A DNA stretch of 64,000 nucleotides from Prochlorococcus marinus str. MIT 9215 (GCF_000018065.1 NC_009840.1:744001-808000), one strand, 5' to 3'. Numbered from the stretch's first letter, positions 10,740 through 20,496 are shown. Notes: generated by a model from the sequence alone, not told the origin. Numbers and translations are program-made.

Positions 10740-12158
10740 ATGTCCAAGGCACATTTTGGTTTGATAGGTCTTGGTGTTATGGGCGAAAATTTAGTTCTTA
10801 ACGCAGAGAGAAATGGATTTTCTAGTGTAGTTTTTAATAGAACTTACTCAAAAACTGAAGATTTTTTACAAGGTCGTGGCCTTGGGAAAAATATAGAGGG
10901 AGCTGAAACTCTTCAAGAATTTGTTAACAAGCTAGAGAGACCTAGAAGAATTCTAATGATGGTAAAAGCTGGACCTGCAACTGATGCTGTTATAGACAAT
11001 ATTTCTGGATATCTCGAGGAAGGAGATTTATTAATAGATGGCGGCAATTCTCAATTTAAAGATACAGAAAGAAGGGTAAATACTCTTGAAAGTAAAAGTT
11101 TTGGATACATTGGAATGGGAGTTTCAGGTGGTGCCAAAGGAGCTCTAGAAGGCCCAAGTATGATGCCCGGAGGTACTAAGGCTTCATATGATGCAATAGA
11201 AAGCTTGTTAACAAAAATGGCTGCCAAAGTTGAAGACGGACCATGTGTTGCATATGTTGGACCAGGAGGCTCAGGCCATTTTGTAAAAACTGTTCATAAC
11301 GGAATTGAATATGGAATTGAACAAATACTTGCAGAAGCTTATGACCTTATGAAAAGAGTAAAAGGTATGAATGGGAAGCAGATGTCAGAAGTATTTGGTA
11401 TTTGGAATAATACTGATGAATTAGCTTCTTATCTTGTTGAGATAACAGAGATTTGTCTCAATACAAAAGATGAGATAACTGGAGATGATGTCGTGGAGAA
11501 AATATTAGATAAAGCTGGCCAGAAAGGTACTGGGTTATGGACTGTTGTAAGTGCTTTAGAACTGGGGGTATCAGTCCCAACTATTTATGCATCTTTAAAT
11601 GCAAGAGTAATGAGCTCTTTAAAAGAGCAGCGAAGTGAGATTGAAAAAACTATCCCATCTAAAGAGATAGAGGATTTTGATTTAGGAAACATATCAGATG
11701 GGATGAAACCTTTATTTGATGCTGTAGTCCTTGCCACAATTGCTAGCTATGCACAAGGTATGGATATTTTAAGAGAAGCATCTGCAGTATATAACTATGG
11801 TTTGAATATGCCCTCAATTGCTCAGATATGGAAAGGTGGTTGCATTATTAGATCAAAATTATTGAGTAAAATTCAGGATGCTTATAACAAAGATCCTAAT
11901 CTTAAAAATTTAATTTTTGATGCTTGGTTTAATAATGAAATTGCAACAAGATTAGATAACTTAGCTAATGTAGTTTCATTGTCAACAAAAGCTGGTATAC
12001 CTGTGCCATGTCTATCCAGTACTTTAGATTACTTAAATAGTTATAGAACCAATAGACTTCCTCAGAATCTCGTTCAGGCTATGAGAGATTGTTTTGGCTC
12101 TCATACATATGAAAGAATTGATAAGGAAGGTAGTTTTCATACTGAATGGATGAAATGA
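10740..12158 (+). CDS. gnd: 6-phosphogluconate dehydrogenase, decarboxylating
   Basis: Oxidises 6-phosphogluconate to ribulose-5-phosphate, CO2 and NADPH in the oxidative pentose phosphate pathway. 472 residues. N-terminal NADP site GLIGLGVMGENLVLN, GMGVSGGAKGALEGPSMMPG (substrate-binding loop), catalytic Lys and HNGIEYG region, and a C-terminal helical domain ending in the FHTEWMK type tail. The stop overlaps the pgl start by 13 bases, so the two consecutive pathway enzymes are translationally coupled. Confidence 0.97.
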   Translation: MSKAHFGLIGLGVMGENLVLNAERNGFSSVVFNRTYSKTEDFLQGRGLGKNIEGAETLQEFVNKLERPRRILMMVKAGPATDAVIDNISGYLEEGDLLIDGGNSQFKDTERRVNTLESKSFGYIGMGVSGGAKGALEGPSMMPGGTKASYDAIESLLTKMAAKVEDGPCVAYVGPGGSGHFVKTVHNGIEYGIEQILAEAYDLMKRVKGMNGKQMSEVFGIWNNTDELASYLVEITEICLNTKDEITGDDVVEKILDKAGQKGTGLWTVVSALELGVSVPTIYASLNARVMSSLKEQRSEIEKTIPSKEIEDFDLGNISDGMKPLFDAVVLATIASYAQGMDILREASAVYNYGLNMPSIAQIWKGGCIIRSKLLSKIQDAYNKDPNLKNLIFDAWFNNEIATRLDNLANVVSLSTKAGIPVPCLSSTLDYLNSYRTNRLPQNLVQAMRDCFGSHTYERIDKEGSFHTEWMK

Positions 12159-12883
12159 TTGAAAAGGTCAAAAATGGATACACCATAAATATTTACAAAG
12201 ACAAGTTAGAACTATCAAAAGCAGTTTTTAAGTTTATTGAAAGTTATATTGTTCATACTTTAAAAAAGAAAGACAGGTTTAAATTTTGTGTGAGTGGAGG
12301 TTCAACTCCCAAATCTGTGTATCAGCTCTTATCAAATAGTGATCTTAGATGGGATATGGTTGATGTCTTTTTAGGAGATGAAAGATGTGTTGATCCGAAT
12401 TCAGAATTAAGCAACACATTAATGTTGAAAAATTCATTGTTAACTAATTTTGGATCTAAAGCGTTTTTTTATAAAATTTTCAATGATTTAAACGCTGATG
12501 ATGAAGCCACAAAAAATCAATTTATTTCTAAATTATTTGAAAAATGCGGATCAAACCTTCCCTCCTTTGACCTAACTTTATTAGGTCTTGGTGACGATGG
12601 TCATACAGCTTCACTATTTCCTTATCAAAAAAATAATAATGTAGATGATTTTGTGATCTTCAATGAAGGCAAAGGATTAAAAAGAATTTCATTAACGCCA
12701 AAGGTCCTTTCAGCCTCATCAAAGATATTATTTTTGGTTAGTGGAGCCAATAAAAGAATTGCTCTTGAAAGGTTATTAGATGAAAAAGAGCCACCAGATA
12801 GAACACCATCAAAATTAATAAAATCTATTAATCAAATTTCAATATTTTGTGATCAGGAATCAGCAAAAGAATTAGAAATTTAG
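12146..12883 (+). CDS. pgl: 6-phosphogluconolactonase
   Basis: Hydrolyses 6-phosphogluconolactone, the step just before Gnd. 245 residues in the DevB/SOL family (NagB-like fold). Seen motifs: CVSGGSTPKSVYQLL, VFLGDERCVDP, LTLLGLGDDGHTASLFP. Starts inside the last codons of gnd (13-base overlap), giving a two-gene oxidative pentose phosphate operon needed for dark NADPH supply. Confidence 0.93.
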   Translation: MDEMIEKVKNGYTINIYKDKLELSKAVFKFIESYIVHTLKKKDRFKFCVSGGSTPKSVYQLLSNSDLRWDMVDVFLGDERCVDPNSELSNTLMLKNSLLTNFGSKAFFYKIFNDLNADDEATKNQFISKLFEKCGSNLPSFDLTLLGLGDDGHTASLFPYQKNNNVDDFVIFNEGKGLKRISLTPKVLSASSKILFLVSGANKRIALERLLDEKEPPDRTPSKLIKSINQISIFCDQESAKELEI

Positions 12884-12913
12884 CTAGAGTCTATTAATAA
12901 TTTAAATTATTTA

Positions 12914-13462
12914 ATGAGAAAGAGAAAATTTTTGTTCCAGAAAAAGGAGTTCGATGGTTGGAAAACATTAAATGATACTGTTATGGGCGGATCAAGCTCA
13001 GCTTTTTGTGAAATTTCAAATTCTGGTTTGTCACTAAAGGGTAATATTGTCGAGAAAGCAGGAGGATTTGTTAGTTGTAGATCGTCTATTTATAAACCCC
13101 CTTTAAACGTATCTGAATATTCATCTTTCGAATTAAATATTGATGGACAAGGAAGAACTTTTAAATTTGCTGTAGCTTGTGAAGATGATCTCCTTGGACT
13201 AACCGAATTTATTCCTGGTGGTCTTAGATGGATTAAATCATTCCCAACAAAAAAATTCGGAACAACAAATGTTCAAATTCTGTTTAGTGAGCTAAAACCT
13301 TCAGTAAGAGCTAATAAGGTACGGTTCCCATTTAAATTCAAGCCTTCTAAAATTAAAAGATTGCAACTACTACATTCTAAGTTTGGTGATGATGGATTAC
13401 TTAATAATGAGTTTAAACAGGGTTCCATAAAAGTTTTAATTAAATCAATAAGTGTCATTTGA
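12914..13462 (+). CDS. CIA30 family protein (NDUFAF1-like)
   Basis: 182-residue CIA30 domain (complex I intermediate-associated protein 30 family, a galactose-binding-like beta-sandwich). The family hallmark near the N-terminus, WKTLNDTVMGGSSSAF, is clear, as is a later LNIDGQGRTFKF strand. In cyanobacteria the family has been linked by name to complex-I-type assembly, but its role in NDH-1 is not established here. Lies 30 bases after pgl and overlaps the next gene by 11 bases. Confidence 0.8.
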   Translation: MRKRKFLFQKKEFDGWKTLNDTVMGGSSSAFCEISNSGLSLKGNIVEKAGGFVSCRSSIYKPPLNVSEYSSFELNIDGQGRTFKFAVACEDDLLGLTEFIPGGLRWIKSFPTKKFGTTNVQILFSELKPSVRANKVRFPFKFKPSKIKRLQLLHSKFGDDGLLNNEFKQGSIKVLIKSISVI

Positions 13463-13838
13463 AAATTCATCTAAAAAAATAGAGAGCTTAATCGCAAAGT
13501 CAGCAGATTTAACAAATAAACCTTTTGTGCATTCTGTCGTAAAAATAAATGGTGAATACGAAATCGATGATGAAGATATTGATTTGACGGTTAATATTTT
13601 ATGTCGAGATAAAGAAGGTAAAAGATTAGATATTTACGATCTTGAATTAGAACTTTTTAAATCAAATAAAGAGTTGGTTTTAGTTATCTCTAAGCTTAAT
13701 TTTCCTGATGAACCAATATTATGGTGTGGAGTTAAAACATTGTGGATGAATAGCAATAATGGAAAAAAATGCAACTCACCAAAATACAGCGCTAGATTGG
13801 AAAACTTAGCAAATAGGATAAAAAGTTTTATTGATTAA
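13452..13838 (+). CDS. Conserved hypothetical protein
   Basis: 128 residues, acidic in the first half (GEYEIDDEDIDLT), no membrane segment and no motif I recognise. The start is GTG at 13452, inside the end of the CIA30 gene, so it is probably translationally coupled to it. It ends 21 bases before the convergent stop of ilvD. Soluble cytoplasmic protein by composition; function unknown. Confidence 0.65.
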   Translation: MSFENSSKKIESLIAKSADLTNKPFVHSVVKINGEYEIDDEDIDLTVNILCRDKEGKRLDIYDLELELFKSNKELVLVISKLNFPDEPILWCGVKTLWMNSNNGKKCNSPKYSARLENLANRIKSFID

Positions 13839-13859
13839 GAAAATAAACTTTGAGCTGAT

Positions 13860-15533
13860 CTATAAATCAGTAACAGCCCCTAAACTTGATGTACTTACTA
13901 TTTTCGAATACTTTGAAAGTATTCCTCTTTTATATTTAGGTTTAGGTTTTACCCAATTATTTTTTCTTTTTTCTAATTCTTCGTCAGATAAATCAACCTC
14001 AATTAGTTGCTTTACAGCATCAACTGTAATCAAATCACCTTCTTTTATTAGAGCAATGTTTCCACCGACAGCTGCTTCAGGGGCTATATGCCCGACAACA
14101 AGACCATAAGAGCCACCGCTAAACCTACCATCAGTAATTAAGGCCACTTTTTCTCCAAGTCCTTGTCCAACAATTGCTGATGTTGGGGATAACATTTCTC
14201 TCATCCCTGGACCTCCGACAGGACCTTCATTTCTTACAACAACAACATCACCAGCTATAATTTCGTTATTTAAGATTGCTTTAAGACAATCTTCTTCACT
14301 CTCGAATATCTTTGCTGGACCTGTTAAAACTGGATTTTTTACTCCACTAATTTTTGCTACAGAACCTTCCTTTGCCAGGTTCCCTTTTAAAATTGCTAAA
14401 TGCCCTTTTTTATAAAGGGGATAATCTATTCCTCGGATGACATTTTGATTACTAGGAGGCTTATCTGGAATGTTTTGTAAGTATTCAGTTATAGTTTTGC
14501 CTTCAATGTTTTTGCATTCCCCATGAATTAATCCTGCATTTAGGAGTATTTTCATAACTTGGGGAATTCCCCCTGCATTATGAAGATCAACTGTTACAAA
14601 TTTTCCACTTGGCTTAAGGTCACAAATTACAGGAACTTTTTGTCTTATCCTCTCAAAGTCATCAATATTAATATCAATACCTGCAGTATTTGCTATTGCT
14701 AATATATGTAATACTGCATTCGTTGAACCTCCTACGGCCATAATTACTGATATTGCATTTTCAAATGCTTTTTTAGTCATTAAGTCTAATGGTCTTATAT
14801 TTTTTTTAATCGCAGATACTAATATCTCAGCACTTTTTTCTGCACTTAGTTCTTTTTCAAGATCTTCAGCAGCCATAGTTGAACTGTGTGGAAGGCTTAA
14901 ACCTAACACTTCTATTACTGCAGACATTGTATTAGCCGTAAACATTCCCCCACAGCTTCCAGCTCCAGGGATACAATTTTTCTCAACTTCGATTAACCTT
15001 TTCTCATTAATTTTGCCTGATGTTAACTGTCCAACAGCTTCGAACGCACTAACAACCGTAAGATCTTCCCCATGTAATTTGCCTGGTTTTATAGTTCCTC
15101 CATAGATAAATATTGAGGGAATATTCATCCTCGCAATCGCTATCATTGCTCCAGGCATATTTTTATCGCATCCACCTATAGCAAGTACTGCATCCATACT
15201 TTGAGCATTACATGCTGTTTCAATCGAGTCAGCTATTACTTCTCTTGAAACTAATGAATATTTCATCCCCTCTGTTCCCATGGAAATGCCATCACTTACA
15301 GTGATGGTCCCGAATTTTTGAGGCATTCCCCCTGATCGTCTAATTGACTCTTCAGCTTTGAGAGCTAATTTATTTAACCCTATATTGCATGGGGTTATTG
15401 TGCTGTAACCATTGGCAACCCCAATAATAGGTTTGTTAAAATCTTCATCATTAAAACCAACTGCCCTTAACATTGATCTGTTAGGTGACCTTTGCACACC
15501 TTGGGTAATAGCAGATGATCTAAGTTTATTCAT
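13860..15533 (-). CDS. ilvD: Dihydroxy-acid dehydratase
   Basis: Iron-sulfur enzyme of valine, leucine and isoleucine biosynthesis, dehydrating 2,3-dihydroxy acids to 2-keto acids. 557 residues, normal. Cluster cysteines are visible in [12 protein letters not shown] and [17 protein letters not shown]; also [24 protein letters not shown] and [19 protein letters not shown]. Read toward pgl-side genes and convergent with them. A small membrane protein gene lies 23 bases upstream on the same strand. Confidence 0.96.
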   Translation of the reverse strand: MNKLRSSAITQGVQRSPNRSMLRAVGFNDEDFNKPIIGVANGYSTITPCNIGLNKLALKAEESIRRSGGMPQKFGTITVSDGISMGTEGMKYSLVSREVIADSIETACNAQSMDAVLAIGGCDKNMPGAMIAIARMNIPSIFIYGGTIKPGKLHGEDLTVVSAFEAVGQLTSGKINEKRLIEVEKNCIPGAGSCGGMFTANTMSAVIEVLGLSLPHSSTMAAEDLEKELSAEKSAEILVSAIKKNIRPLDLMTKKAFENAISVIMAVGGSTNAVLHILAIANTAGIDINIDDFERIRQKVPVICDLKPSGKFVTVDLHNAGGIPQVMKILLNAGLIHGECKNIEGKTITEYLQNIPDKPPSNQNVIRGIDYPLYKKGHLAILKGNLAKEGSVAKISGVKNPVLTGPAKIFESEEDCLKAILNNEIIAGDVVVVRNEGPVGGPGMREMLSPTSAIVGQGLGEKVALITDGRFSGGSYGLVVGHIAPEAAVGGNIALIKEGDLITVDAVKQLIEVDLSDEELEKRKNNWVKPKPKYKRGILSKYSKIVSTSSLGAVTDL

Positions 15534-15556
15534 TGTATGTGAGAACCTTTTTTATT

Positions 15557-15847
15557 CTATTGCCCTAACTCTTCAAGTTGCTTTCTAACATCAGCAATTG
15601 CAGAATTAAGTTGCTCAACTTTCTTCTCTAGGTTCTCTCCTTCAACTTCATTTAAATTATCATTTGAATCTATGGCTTCAGAGCCATCTTGAATTCTAGA
15701 GGAATACATCATCGCTTTTTGTTTTTTCTCCTCTTTTCTTTTGTCTGCTTCTGATATTAACCACCATGCAAGACCTGCTGCTCCAATAAAAGCACCACTT
15801 ATTAATGATAAAAGATTATTTGAAGACGAATCTCTGTATTCAGACAT
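15557..15847 (-). CDS. Small membrane protein with C-terminal coiled coil
   Basis: 96 residues. One hydrophobic segment near residues 12-30 (SLISGAFIGAAGLAWWLIS), then a highly charged linker (EADKRKEEKKQK) and a C-terminal heptad-like helix (VEQLNSAIADVRKQLEEL). No family recognised. Same strand as and 23 bases upstream of ilvD. A single-span anchor with a cytoplasmic coiled coil suggests a scaffold or assembly role, which is only inference. Confidence 0.7.
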   Translation of the reverse strand: MSEYRDSSSNNLLSLISGAFIGAAGLAWWLISEADKRKEEKKQKAMMYSSRIQDGSEAIDSNDNLNEVEGENLEKKVEQLNSAIADVRKQLEELGQ

Positions 15848-15882
15848 TGGTAAGATATTTACTCCTACATTATATATTAGTT

Positions 15883-16494
15883 CTAATCTTGAAATATAGT
15901 ACTTAAACGCAATAAAGGATTCCCAATTCCAGGAATTAATAATTTTGTATTATCGTCTTCTTCATCAATACATGAAGTGTAAATTACCTGTTTTGGGAAT
16001 AATTTTGCGATTTCATTTAACCCTTTATTTGTGCAAATAGGAGTTATTAATAAAATCCTATTAGAGTCAACTCCTAATTCCTTTAATTTTATTAAGGTAT
16101 CTAATACTGAGGATTTTGTAGTTATTTGTTCCGAATAAAAAATTACCCCTTCGTTTGAGTCAATACTCTTAGGTAGTTCTCCTAATGAGAGTGTCGCATT
16201 AGGAATTACTTCTTTAGATCCAAACCAAAGAGATAACCCTTCGGGCAACATTGCTATCACTTTTATTGGATAATCATTATCAATAAAGAACCCATCTGCG
16301 TCCCCATTATCAGTATTTACTATTTCTTTTTTATATGGCAGCCAATTACGTAATGCTTCATATGTAAGCCATTTTCCCAATTGTTCATATCCTGTAGAAT
16401 ACAAAATATTTGGAGTATTTTTTTCTCGCAATATTGAAAGCCAATGTTTTATTAACGGATGAGGAGGAACAATAACCTTTAGTGACATTGCCAT
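15883..16494 (-). CDS. Uracil phosphoribosyltransferase-like protein
   Basis: 203 residues resembling bacterial Upp in outline: N-terminal VIVPPHPLIKHWLSILRE (Upp begins with a similar HPLVxHKL element), and a C-terminal IPGIGNPLLRLSTIF where true Upp has a uracil-binding PGLGDAGDR. The PRPP-binding loop (VVDPMLATGGS-type) is not recognisable; its place is held by NEGVIFYSEQITTKSSVLDT. Annotated in the group as Upp, but loss of the PRPP loop makes catalytic activity doubtful. Alternative: a PRTase-fold regulator. Confidence 0.62.
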   Translation of the reverse strand: MAMSLKVIVPPHPLIKHWLSILREKNTPNILYSTGYEQLGKWLTYEALRNWLPYKKEIVNTDNGDADGFFIDNDYPIKVIAMLPEGLSLWFGSKEVIPNATLSLGELPKSIDSNEGVIFYSEQITTKSSVLDTLIKLKELGVDSNRILLITPICTNKGLNEIAKLFPKQVIYTSCIDEEDDNTKLLIPGIGNPLLRLSTIFQD

Positions 16495-16555
16495 ATATTT
16501 TCCTATAATACTCTTACAAGCTTTAAATACTTAAGTTCTAAAATACAGTCTTATT

Positions 16556-17068
16556 ATGATTAAATCAATTGTTTTCCCCTCTTTAAAGAATGCATTAATT
16601 ACTTTGTTTTTCGTTGGAATTTTGTTTTTTAATTCTGTAAATTCTGCATGGGCTAAAAGACCTCCGGAGATTAGAAACCAACAAGACCTTAATTTAGAGC
16701 CAGATATGCATGGTCAAGATTTAAGCGGTAACGAATACGTTAAGTTTGATATGAATGGGTTTAATTTCAGTGAAAGTAATTTAGAAGGAGCGGTATTTAA
16801 TAATAGTAAATTGCAAAACTCAAAGTTTACTGGAGCCAATTTAAGAGATGCACTAGCTTATGCAACAGACTTTACAGATGCAGATCTTTCGGATGTAAAT
16901 TTTACAAATGCTTTATTAATGGAGAGTAATTTTGAAGGAGCAAAAATAGATGGTGCAGATTTTACTGATGCTGTTCTTAGTCGTACACAACAAAAACAAT
17001 TATGCGCGATTGCTAATGGCACAAATAGTTCTACAGGAGAGAGTACAGAATATAGCCTAGGTTGTTAA
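16556..17068 (+). CDS. Pentapeptide repeat protein, secreted or lumenal
   Basis: 170 residues. Residues 1-33 look like a cleavable signal peptide (hydrophobic LITLFFVGILFFNSVNSAWA, cleavage after AWA). From about residue 50 come pentapeptide repeats of the A(D/N)LxX type, for example FSESNLEGAVF, GANLRDALAYATDFTDADL and FEGAKIDGADF, predicting a right-handed beta-helix. The C-terminal pair of Cys (QLCAIANG...LGC) could form a disulfide. Similar to thylakoid-lumen pentapeptide proteins; role unknown. Ends 9 bases before the CobW gene, so likely co-transcribed. Confidence 0.82.
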   Translation: MIKSIVFPSLKNALITLFFVGILFFNSVNSAWAKRPPEIRNQQDLNLEPDMHGQDLSGNEYVKFDMNGFNFSESNLEGAVFNNSKLQNSKFTGANLRDALAYATDFTDADLSDVNFTNALLMESNFEGAKIDGADFTDAVLSRTQQKQLCAIANGTNSSTGESTEYSLGC

Positions 17069-17077
17069 TCATTAAGG

Positions 17078-18142
17078 ATGAAAAAAAAAATACCAGTAAT
17101 AGTTGTTTCCGGTTTTCTTGGTTCAGGTAAAACAACTTTTCTTAGATATCTTTTAAAAGAGACTAATAAAAAATTCGGTTTAATAATCAATGAATTTGGT
17201 GATGTTGGAATTGACGGTGATTTGATTAAAAATTGCGATAGATGTGATGAAACTGAAGAGGAATGCGTAATCGAATTAAATAATGGATGTCTATGTTGTA
17301 CTGTTCAAGATGATTTTGTACCATCAATTAAAGCTCTTCTCGAATTTAACCCTCCTATAGAATCAATAATTATTGAAACAAGTGGCTTAGCACTACCAAT
17401 ACCCTTAATTCAAGCACTTAACTGGCCTGAAATTAGGTCTTCCATCTATCTTGATGTTGTAGTTGGTATCGTTAATGGAGAGTCAATGCTTAATGGTTCA
17501 CCAATTAATGATCTAAATAAAATAACAAAACAATATAATGATACAGTTAAAATTGATCATAACGCTTCTATTGAAGAACTTTTTGAGGAACAACTTGAAG
17601 TCTCTGATATCGTTTTAGTCTCTAGATCAGATATCTTAAATGATCATCAGTTTGATCTTGTAAAAAATAAAATCAAGGGAACTCTAAACTCATTTACACC
17701 AATACTTAAATCCAAGAATGGCAAAATTGATTTAAATTATCTATTTGATTTTAATTTTAAAAAAGAGAATTATAAAGAATTTTTAACGGAAGAACATGAC
17801 CATAATCATGTTGAGCTTGTATCAGATTCAATTAAATTAAATTATTTCCTTGAAAAAAATGACTTTGAAAAAGAGATGTCAAAAATCTTGGATGAATTAA
17901 ATATTCTTCGAATAAAAGGACGTATTTGGATCCCAAACAAATCATTGCCTTTACAAATACAAATAGTTGGGAAAAAAATTAATACTTGGTTTGAAGAGGC
18001 TCCAGACAATTGTTGGAGACCAAATGATAATGCTGGTCTTGAATTAGTAATAATTTCCTTTGATGAAAAATCGATAAAAATTTTGAATAAAAAAATTAAA
18101 GAGAAATTTAAGATTTTAAGTGAGCCAAAAATAGCAATTTGA
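17078..18142 (+). CDS. CobW/G3E family GTPase, metal chaperone-like
   Basis: 354-residue G3E GTPase. Walker A GFLGSGKTTFLRYLL (residues 12-26), the metal-binding CxCC motif in NNGCLCCTVQDD, switch IETSGLALP, and a His/Glu cluster EEHDHNHVE near residue 240 before the C-terminal CobW domain. Extra Cys in NCDRCDETEEEC may add a metal site. The family inserts or delivers Zn or Co; here either zinc homeostasis or cobalamin/cobalt handling is possible, and context does not decide. Preceded closely by the pentapeptide gene. Confidence 0.85.
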   Translation: MKKKIPVIVVSGFLGSGKTTFLRYLLKETNKKFGLIINEFGDVGIDGDLIKNCDRCDETEEECVIELNNGCLCCTVQDDFVPSIKALLEFNPPIESIIIETSGLALPIPLIQALNWPEIRSSIYLDVVVGIVNGESMLNGSPINDLNKITKQYNDTVKIDHNASIEELFEEQLEVSDIVLVSRSDILNDHQFDLVKNKIKGTLNSFTPILKSKNGKIDLNYLFDFNFKKENYKEFLTEEHDHNHVELVSDSIKLNYFLEKNDFEKEMSKILDELNILRIKGRIWIPNKSLPLQIQIVGKKINTWFEEAPDNCWRPNDNAGLELVIISFDEKSIKILNKKIKEKFKILSEPKIAI

Positions 18143-18188
18143 TTTTATAGTTAGCTGTCAGGATACTTACTACAGAAGAGAGTCCTAA

Positions 18189-18353
18189 ATGGAAAATCCA
18201 AAAATTGCTTTAAAACAAATAATCTCTGACGATGTAACATCAATTGATAAAATCAAATGTTCCAAATGTGGTGGGGCAGGAAATTTTAAAACACCTGAAA
18301 ATTCAAGAAGAACTTGCTTAGTTTGTTTTGGTAAAGGCTTCATTAACATTTAA
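18189..18353 (+). CDS. 54-residue DnaJ-like zinc-finger protein
   Basis: ATG at 18189, stop 18351-18353, 54 residues. The sequence carries two half zinc fingers of the DnaJ central-domain type: CSKCGGAG and CLVCFGKG, spaced by about 16 residues, matching CxxCxGxG. Similar miniature proteins occur in cyanobacteria and plastids (BSD2-like, single DnaJ-type finger) where some act as assembly chaperones, but the role here is unknown. Located between the CobW gene and purS, 46 bases after the former. Confidence 0.72.
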   Translation: MENPKIALKQIISDDVTSIDKIKCSKCGGAGNFKTPENSRRTCLVCFGKGFINI

Positions 18354-18450
18354 AAATTCAGAAAACCTTGAGGTAAAAATATTTGTTTATTAATCTATAG
18401 TACTTTTTATTAGAATTTAAACTAATCTTCTATAAGAAATTATTTTTTAA

Positions 18451-18705
18451 TTGGACCAATTTGCTGTAAAAGTTTTTGTAAGACTAAGACCTTCAGTTTT
18501 AGATCCAGCAGGCGAAGCTACCAAATCTGCTTCTATAAAACTTGGAGCCGAGGGAATAAAATCATTACGTATAGGTAAAATGATTGAATTAAAAATAGAA
18601 GGTAATGATGAAAACCAAGTAAGAGAAAAAATTGATTTATTGTGTAGTAGGTTATTCGCAAATACTGTAATTGAAGATTATGAGTATTCACTAGAAAAAT
18701 TATAA
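18451..18705 (+). CDS. purS: Phosphoribosylformylglycinamidine synthase subunit PurS
   Basis: Small subunit of the three-part FGAM synthase (PurL-PurQ-PurS) of purine biosynthesis. 84 residues beginning with a beta strand ([18 protein letters not shown]) and the family motif [13 protein letters not shown] start at 18451, required because no ATG lies early enough. purQ begins 1 base after its stop, confirming the pair. purL is not in the window. Confidence 0.93.
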   Translation: MDQFAVKVFVRLRPSVLDPAGEATKSASIKLGAEGIKSLRIGKMIELKIEGNDENQVREKIDLLCSRLFANTVIEDYEYSLEKL

Positions 18706-18706
18706 G

Positions 18707-19372
18707 ATGGATAATTTTACTGTAGGAGTTGTTGTCTTCCCTGGTTCTAATTGTGATCGTGATGTCTCATGGGCACTGGAGGGTTGTTTAGATATAAGAA
18801 CAAAATACTTGTGGCATGAGTCTTCAGATTTAAATGATGTAGATGCAATAGTTTTACCTGGAGGATTTAGCTATGGTGATTATTTAAGATGCGGTGCAAT
18901 TGCAAGATTCTCTCCATTAATAAATGCCTTGGATGATTTTGTTAAAAGCGGAAAAAGAGTTTTAGGAATTTGTAATGGGTTTCAAATTTTGACAGAATCA
19001 GGCTTTTTGCCTGGCGCCCTTACTTCAAATAAAAACCTTAATTTCATCTGTGATGATGTTGAACTAGATATCGTTTCTTCAAAAGGAGGATGGTTTGATA
19101 ACAAAAATGAAAAACAAACTATTAAGTTGCCAATAGCGCATGGGGAAGGAAGATATCATTGTGATTCTGATACTTTAAAAAAACTTGTAGATAATGAATT
19201 GATCGCTTTGAGATATAAAAGTAATCCTAATGGATCTTCATTCGATATCGCAGGCATAACAAACGAACAGGGCAATGTTTTGGGTTTAATGCCTCACCCA
19301 GAGCGAGCTTGTGATGAGGTAATTGGAGGGACTGATGGTCTCTTTACATTAAAATCATTGATAATGAAATAA
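18707..19372 (+). CDS. purQ: Phosphoribosylformylglycinamidine synthase subunit PurQ (glutaminase)
   Basis: Class I glutamine amidotransferase that supplies ammonia to PurL. 221 residues. Nucleophile Cys in [14 protein letters not shown], oxyanion region [15 protein letters not shown], and the His-x-Glu pair in MPHPERACD. Immediately follows purS. Followed by a G+C-rich hairpin with flanking A and T runs. Confidence 0.96.
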   Translation: MDNFTVGVVVFPGSNCDRDVSWALEGCLDIRTKYLWHESSDLNDVDAIVLPGGFSYGDYLRCGAIARFSPLINALDDFVKSGKRVLGICNGFQILTESGFLPGALTSNKNLNFICDDVELDIVSSKGGWFDNKNEKQTIKLPIAHGEGRYHCDSDTLKKLVDNELIALRYKSNPNGSSFDIAGITNEQGNVLGLMPHPERACDEVIGGTDGLFTLKSLIMK

Positions 19373-19402
19373 AAAAACCCCCATTTACTTGGGGGTCTTT
19401 TA
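19371..19402. terminator. Bidirectional intrinsic terminator between purQ and fba
   Basis: ACCCCC (19377-19382) and GGGGGT (19391-19396) form a six-pair stem with an eight-base loop. A run of seven A precedes it and CTTTT follows, so it can end purQ transcription on plus and fba transcription on minus. It sits just after the purQ stop and 27 bases after the fba stop. Confidence 0.85.
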
Positions 19403-19428
19403 TAAATTTAATTTAAAGAGTTTATCTT

Positions 19429-20496
19429 TTAATAAGTGTATCCAGCAACAAATAGCTGCTCATCAGATGAAGGCTGAGATCCTGCGACATAAGATCCTGT
19501 TGCAGCTTCGGAGTTTGCTTGAGCTCTTGCTATTAAGGCTTTTTGGCCACCTTCTACATCACTTCCCTTCCAAGCCTTCAAGCATGAGTGCTGTAGCGCT
19601 CTTCCATAGGAGAATGAAACATTCCATAATGCTTTCCTATAAAGAGTATTCATATTATTTAAATAAACAGAAGCAGCTTCTTCGCTTAATCCTCCTGATA
19701 AGAATACTATTCCAGGAACAGACGCAGGAACGCATCTTTCCATAGTTCTTATAGTCATCTCAGCCACTTTCATAGGATCAGCCTTTGTTGGACAATCTGC
19801 TCCATTGACAGTCATAGAAGGTTTTAGAAGTGTTCCTTCTAGAAATACTCCATTTGCCTGACAAGCAATGTAGACCTGCTTAATCACCTCTTCTTGTACT
19901 TCAGCAGTCTTTTCAATGGTATGATCACCATCCATTAAAATTTCAGGTTCAATAATTGGTACCAATCCAGATTCTTGAACTGATCTCGCATACCTTGCCA
20001 ATCCCCATGCATTTTCCTGTATGGATAATTTTGAAGGACAACCATCATTTGTTATCTGTAAAACCGCTCTCCACTTTGCAAATCTTGCACCTTGTTCATA
20101 ATATTTTGCTGCTCTTTCGACTAATCCATCCAGACCAGAGCAAAATGTTTCTACATCTCCTCCTCCAGGAAGTGGATTCAAACCTTTATCAACCTTAATA
20201 CCTGGAATAATACCTAAATCGTTTAATTTCTTAACCATTGACTCACCATCTTGGTGATTTTGATACAGAGTTTCTTCAAAGAGGATTGCTCCACTTATGT
20301 ACTTTCCAAGGCCTTCTGTAGTGAAAAGCATCCCTCTATATGCCTTCCTGTTATCTTCAGTATTCTCAACCCCAATTCCAGCTAATCTTTTTCCTACTGT
20401 TTTGGTTGATTCATCAACCGCTAATATTCCTTTACCTTTAGAAGCTAGTAATTGAGCATTTTCCTTAAGCTCATTTTTGTAGTAATTTAATGCCAT
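19429..20496 (-). CDS. fba: Class I fructose-bisphosphate aldolase, plant/plastid type
   Basis: Cleaves and forms fructose-1,6-bisphosphate (and probably sedoheptulose-1,7-bisphosphate) in glycolysis and the Calvin cycle. 355 residues, the plant/animal class I family. Schiff-base Lys in FLEGTLLKPSM, ILAVDESTKTVGKRL near the N-terminus, ILFEETLYQN, and the C-terminal Tyr (AGYTY end). Most cyanobacteria rely on a zinc class II enzyme; a class I plastid-like aldolase is a known peculiarity of marine picocyanobacteria. Ends at a shared terminator. Confidence 0.95.
   Translation of the reverse strand: MALNYYKNELKENAQLLASKGKGILAVDESTKTVGKRLAGIGVENTEDNRKAYRGMLFTTEGLGKYISGAILFEETLYQNHQDGESMVKKLNDLGIIPGIKVDKGLNPLPGGGDVETFCSGLDGLVERAAKYYEQGARFAKWRAVLQITNDGCPSKLSIQENAWGLARYARSVQESGLVPIIEPEILMDGDHTIEKTAEVQEEVIKQVYIACQANGVFLEGTLLKPSMTVNGADCPTKADPMKVAEMTIRTMERCVPASVPGIVFLSGGLSEEAASVYLNNMNTLYRKALWNVSFSYGRALQHSCLKAWKGSDVEGGQKALIARAQANSEAATGSYVAGSQPSSDEQLFVAGYTY

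Noticed and set aside
13831-14109. 92-codon plus-strand frame over the end of ilvD
   Set aside because: It is the antisense of the conserved IlvD C-terminus and has no recognisable protein; IlvD is unambiguous.
19389-19745. 118-codon plus-strand frame with Leu-rich product
   Set aside because: Antisense to class I aldolase; the aldolase frame has all catalytic motifs, so the other frame is a shadow.
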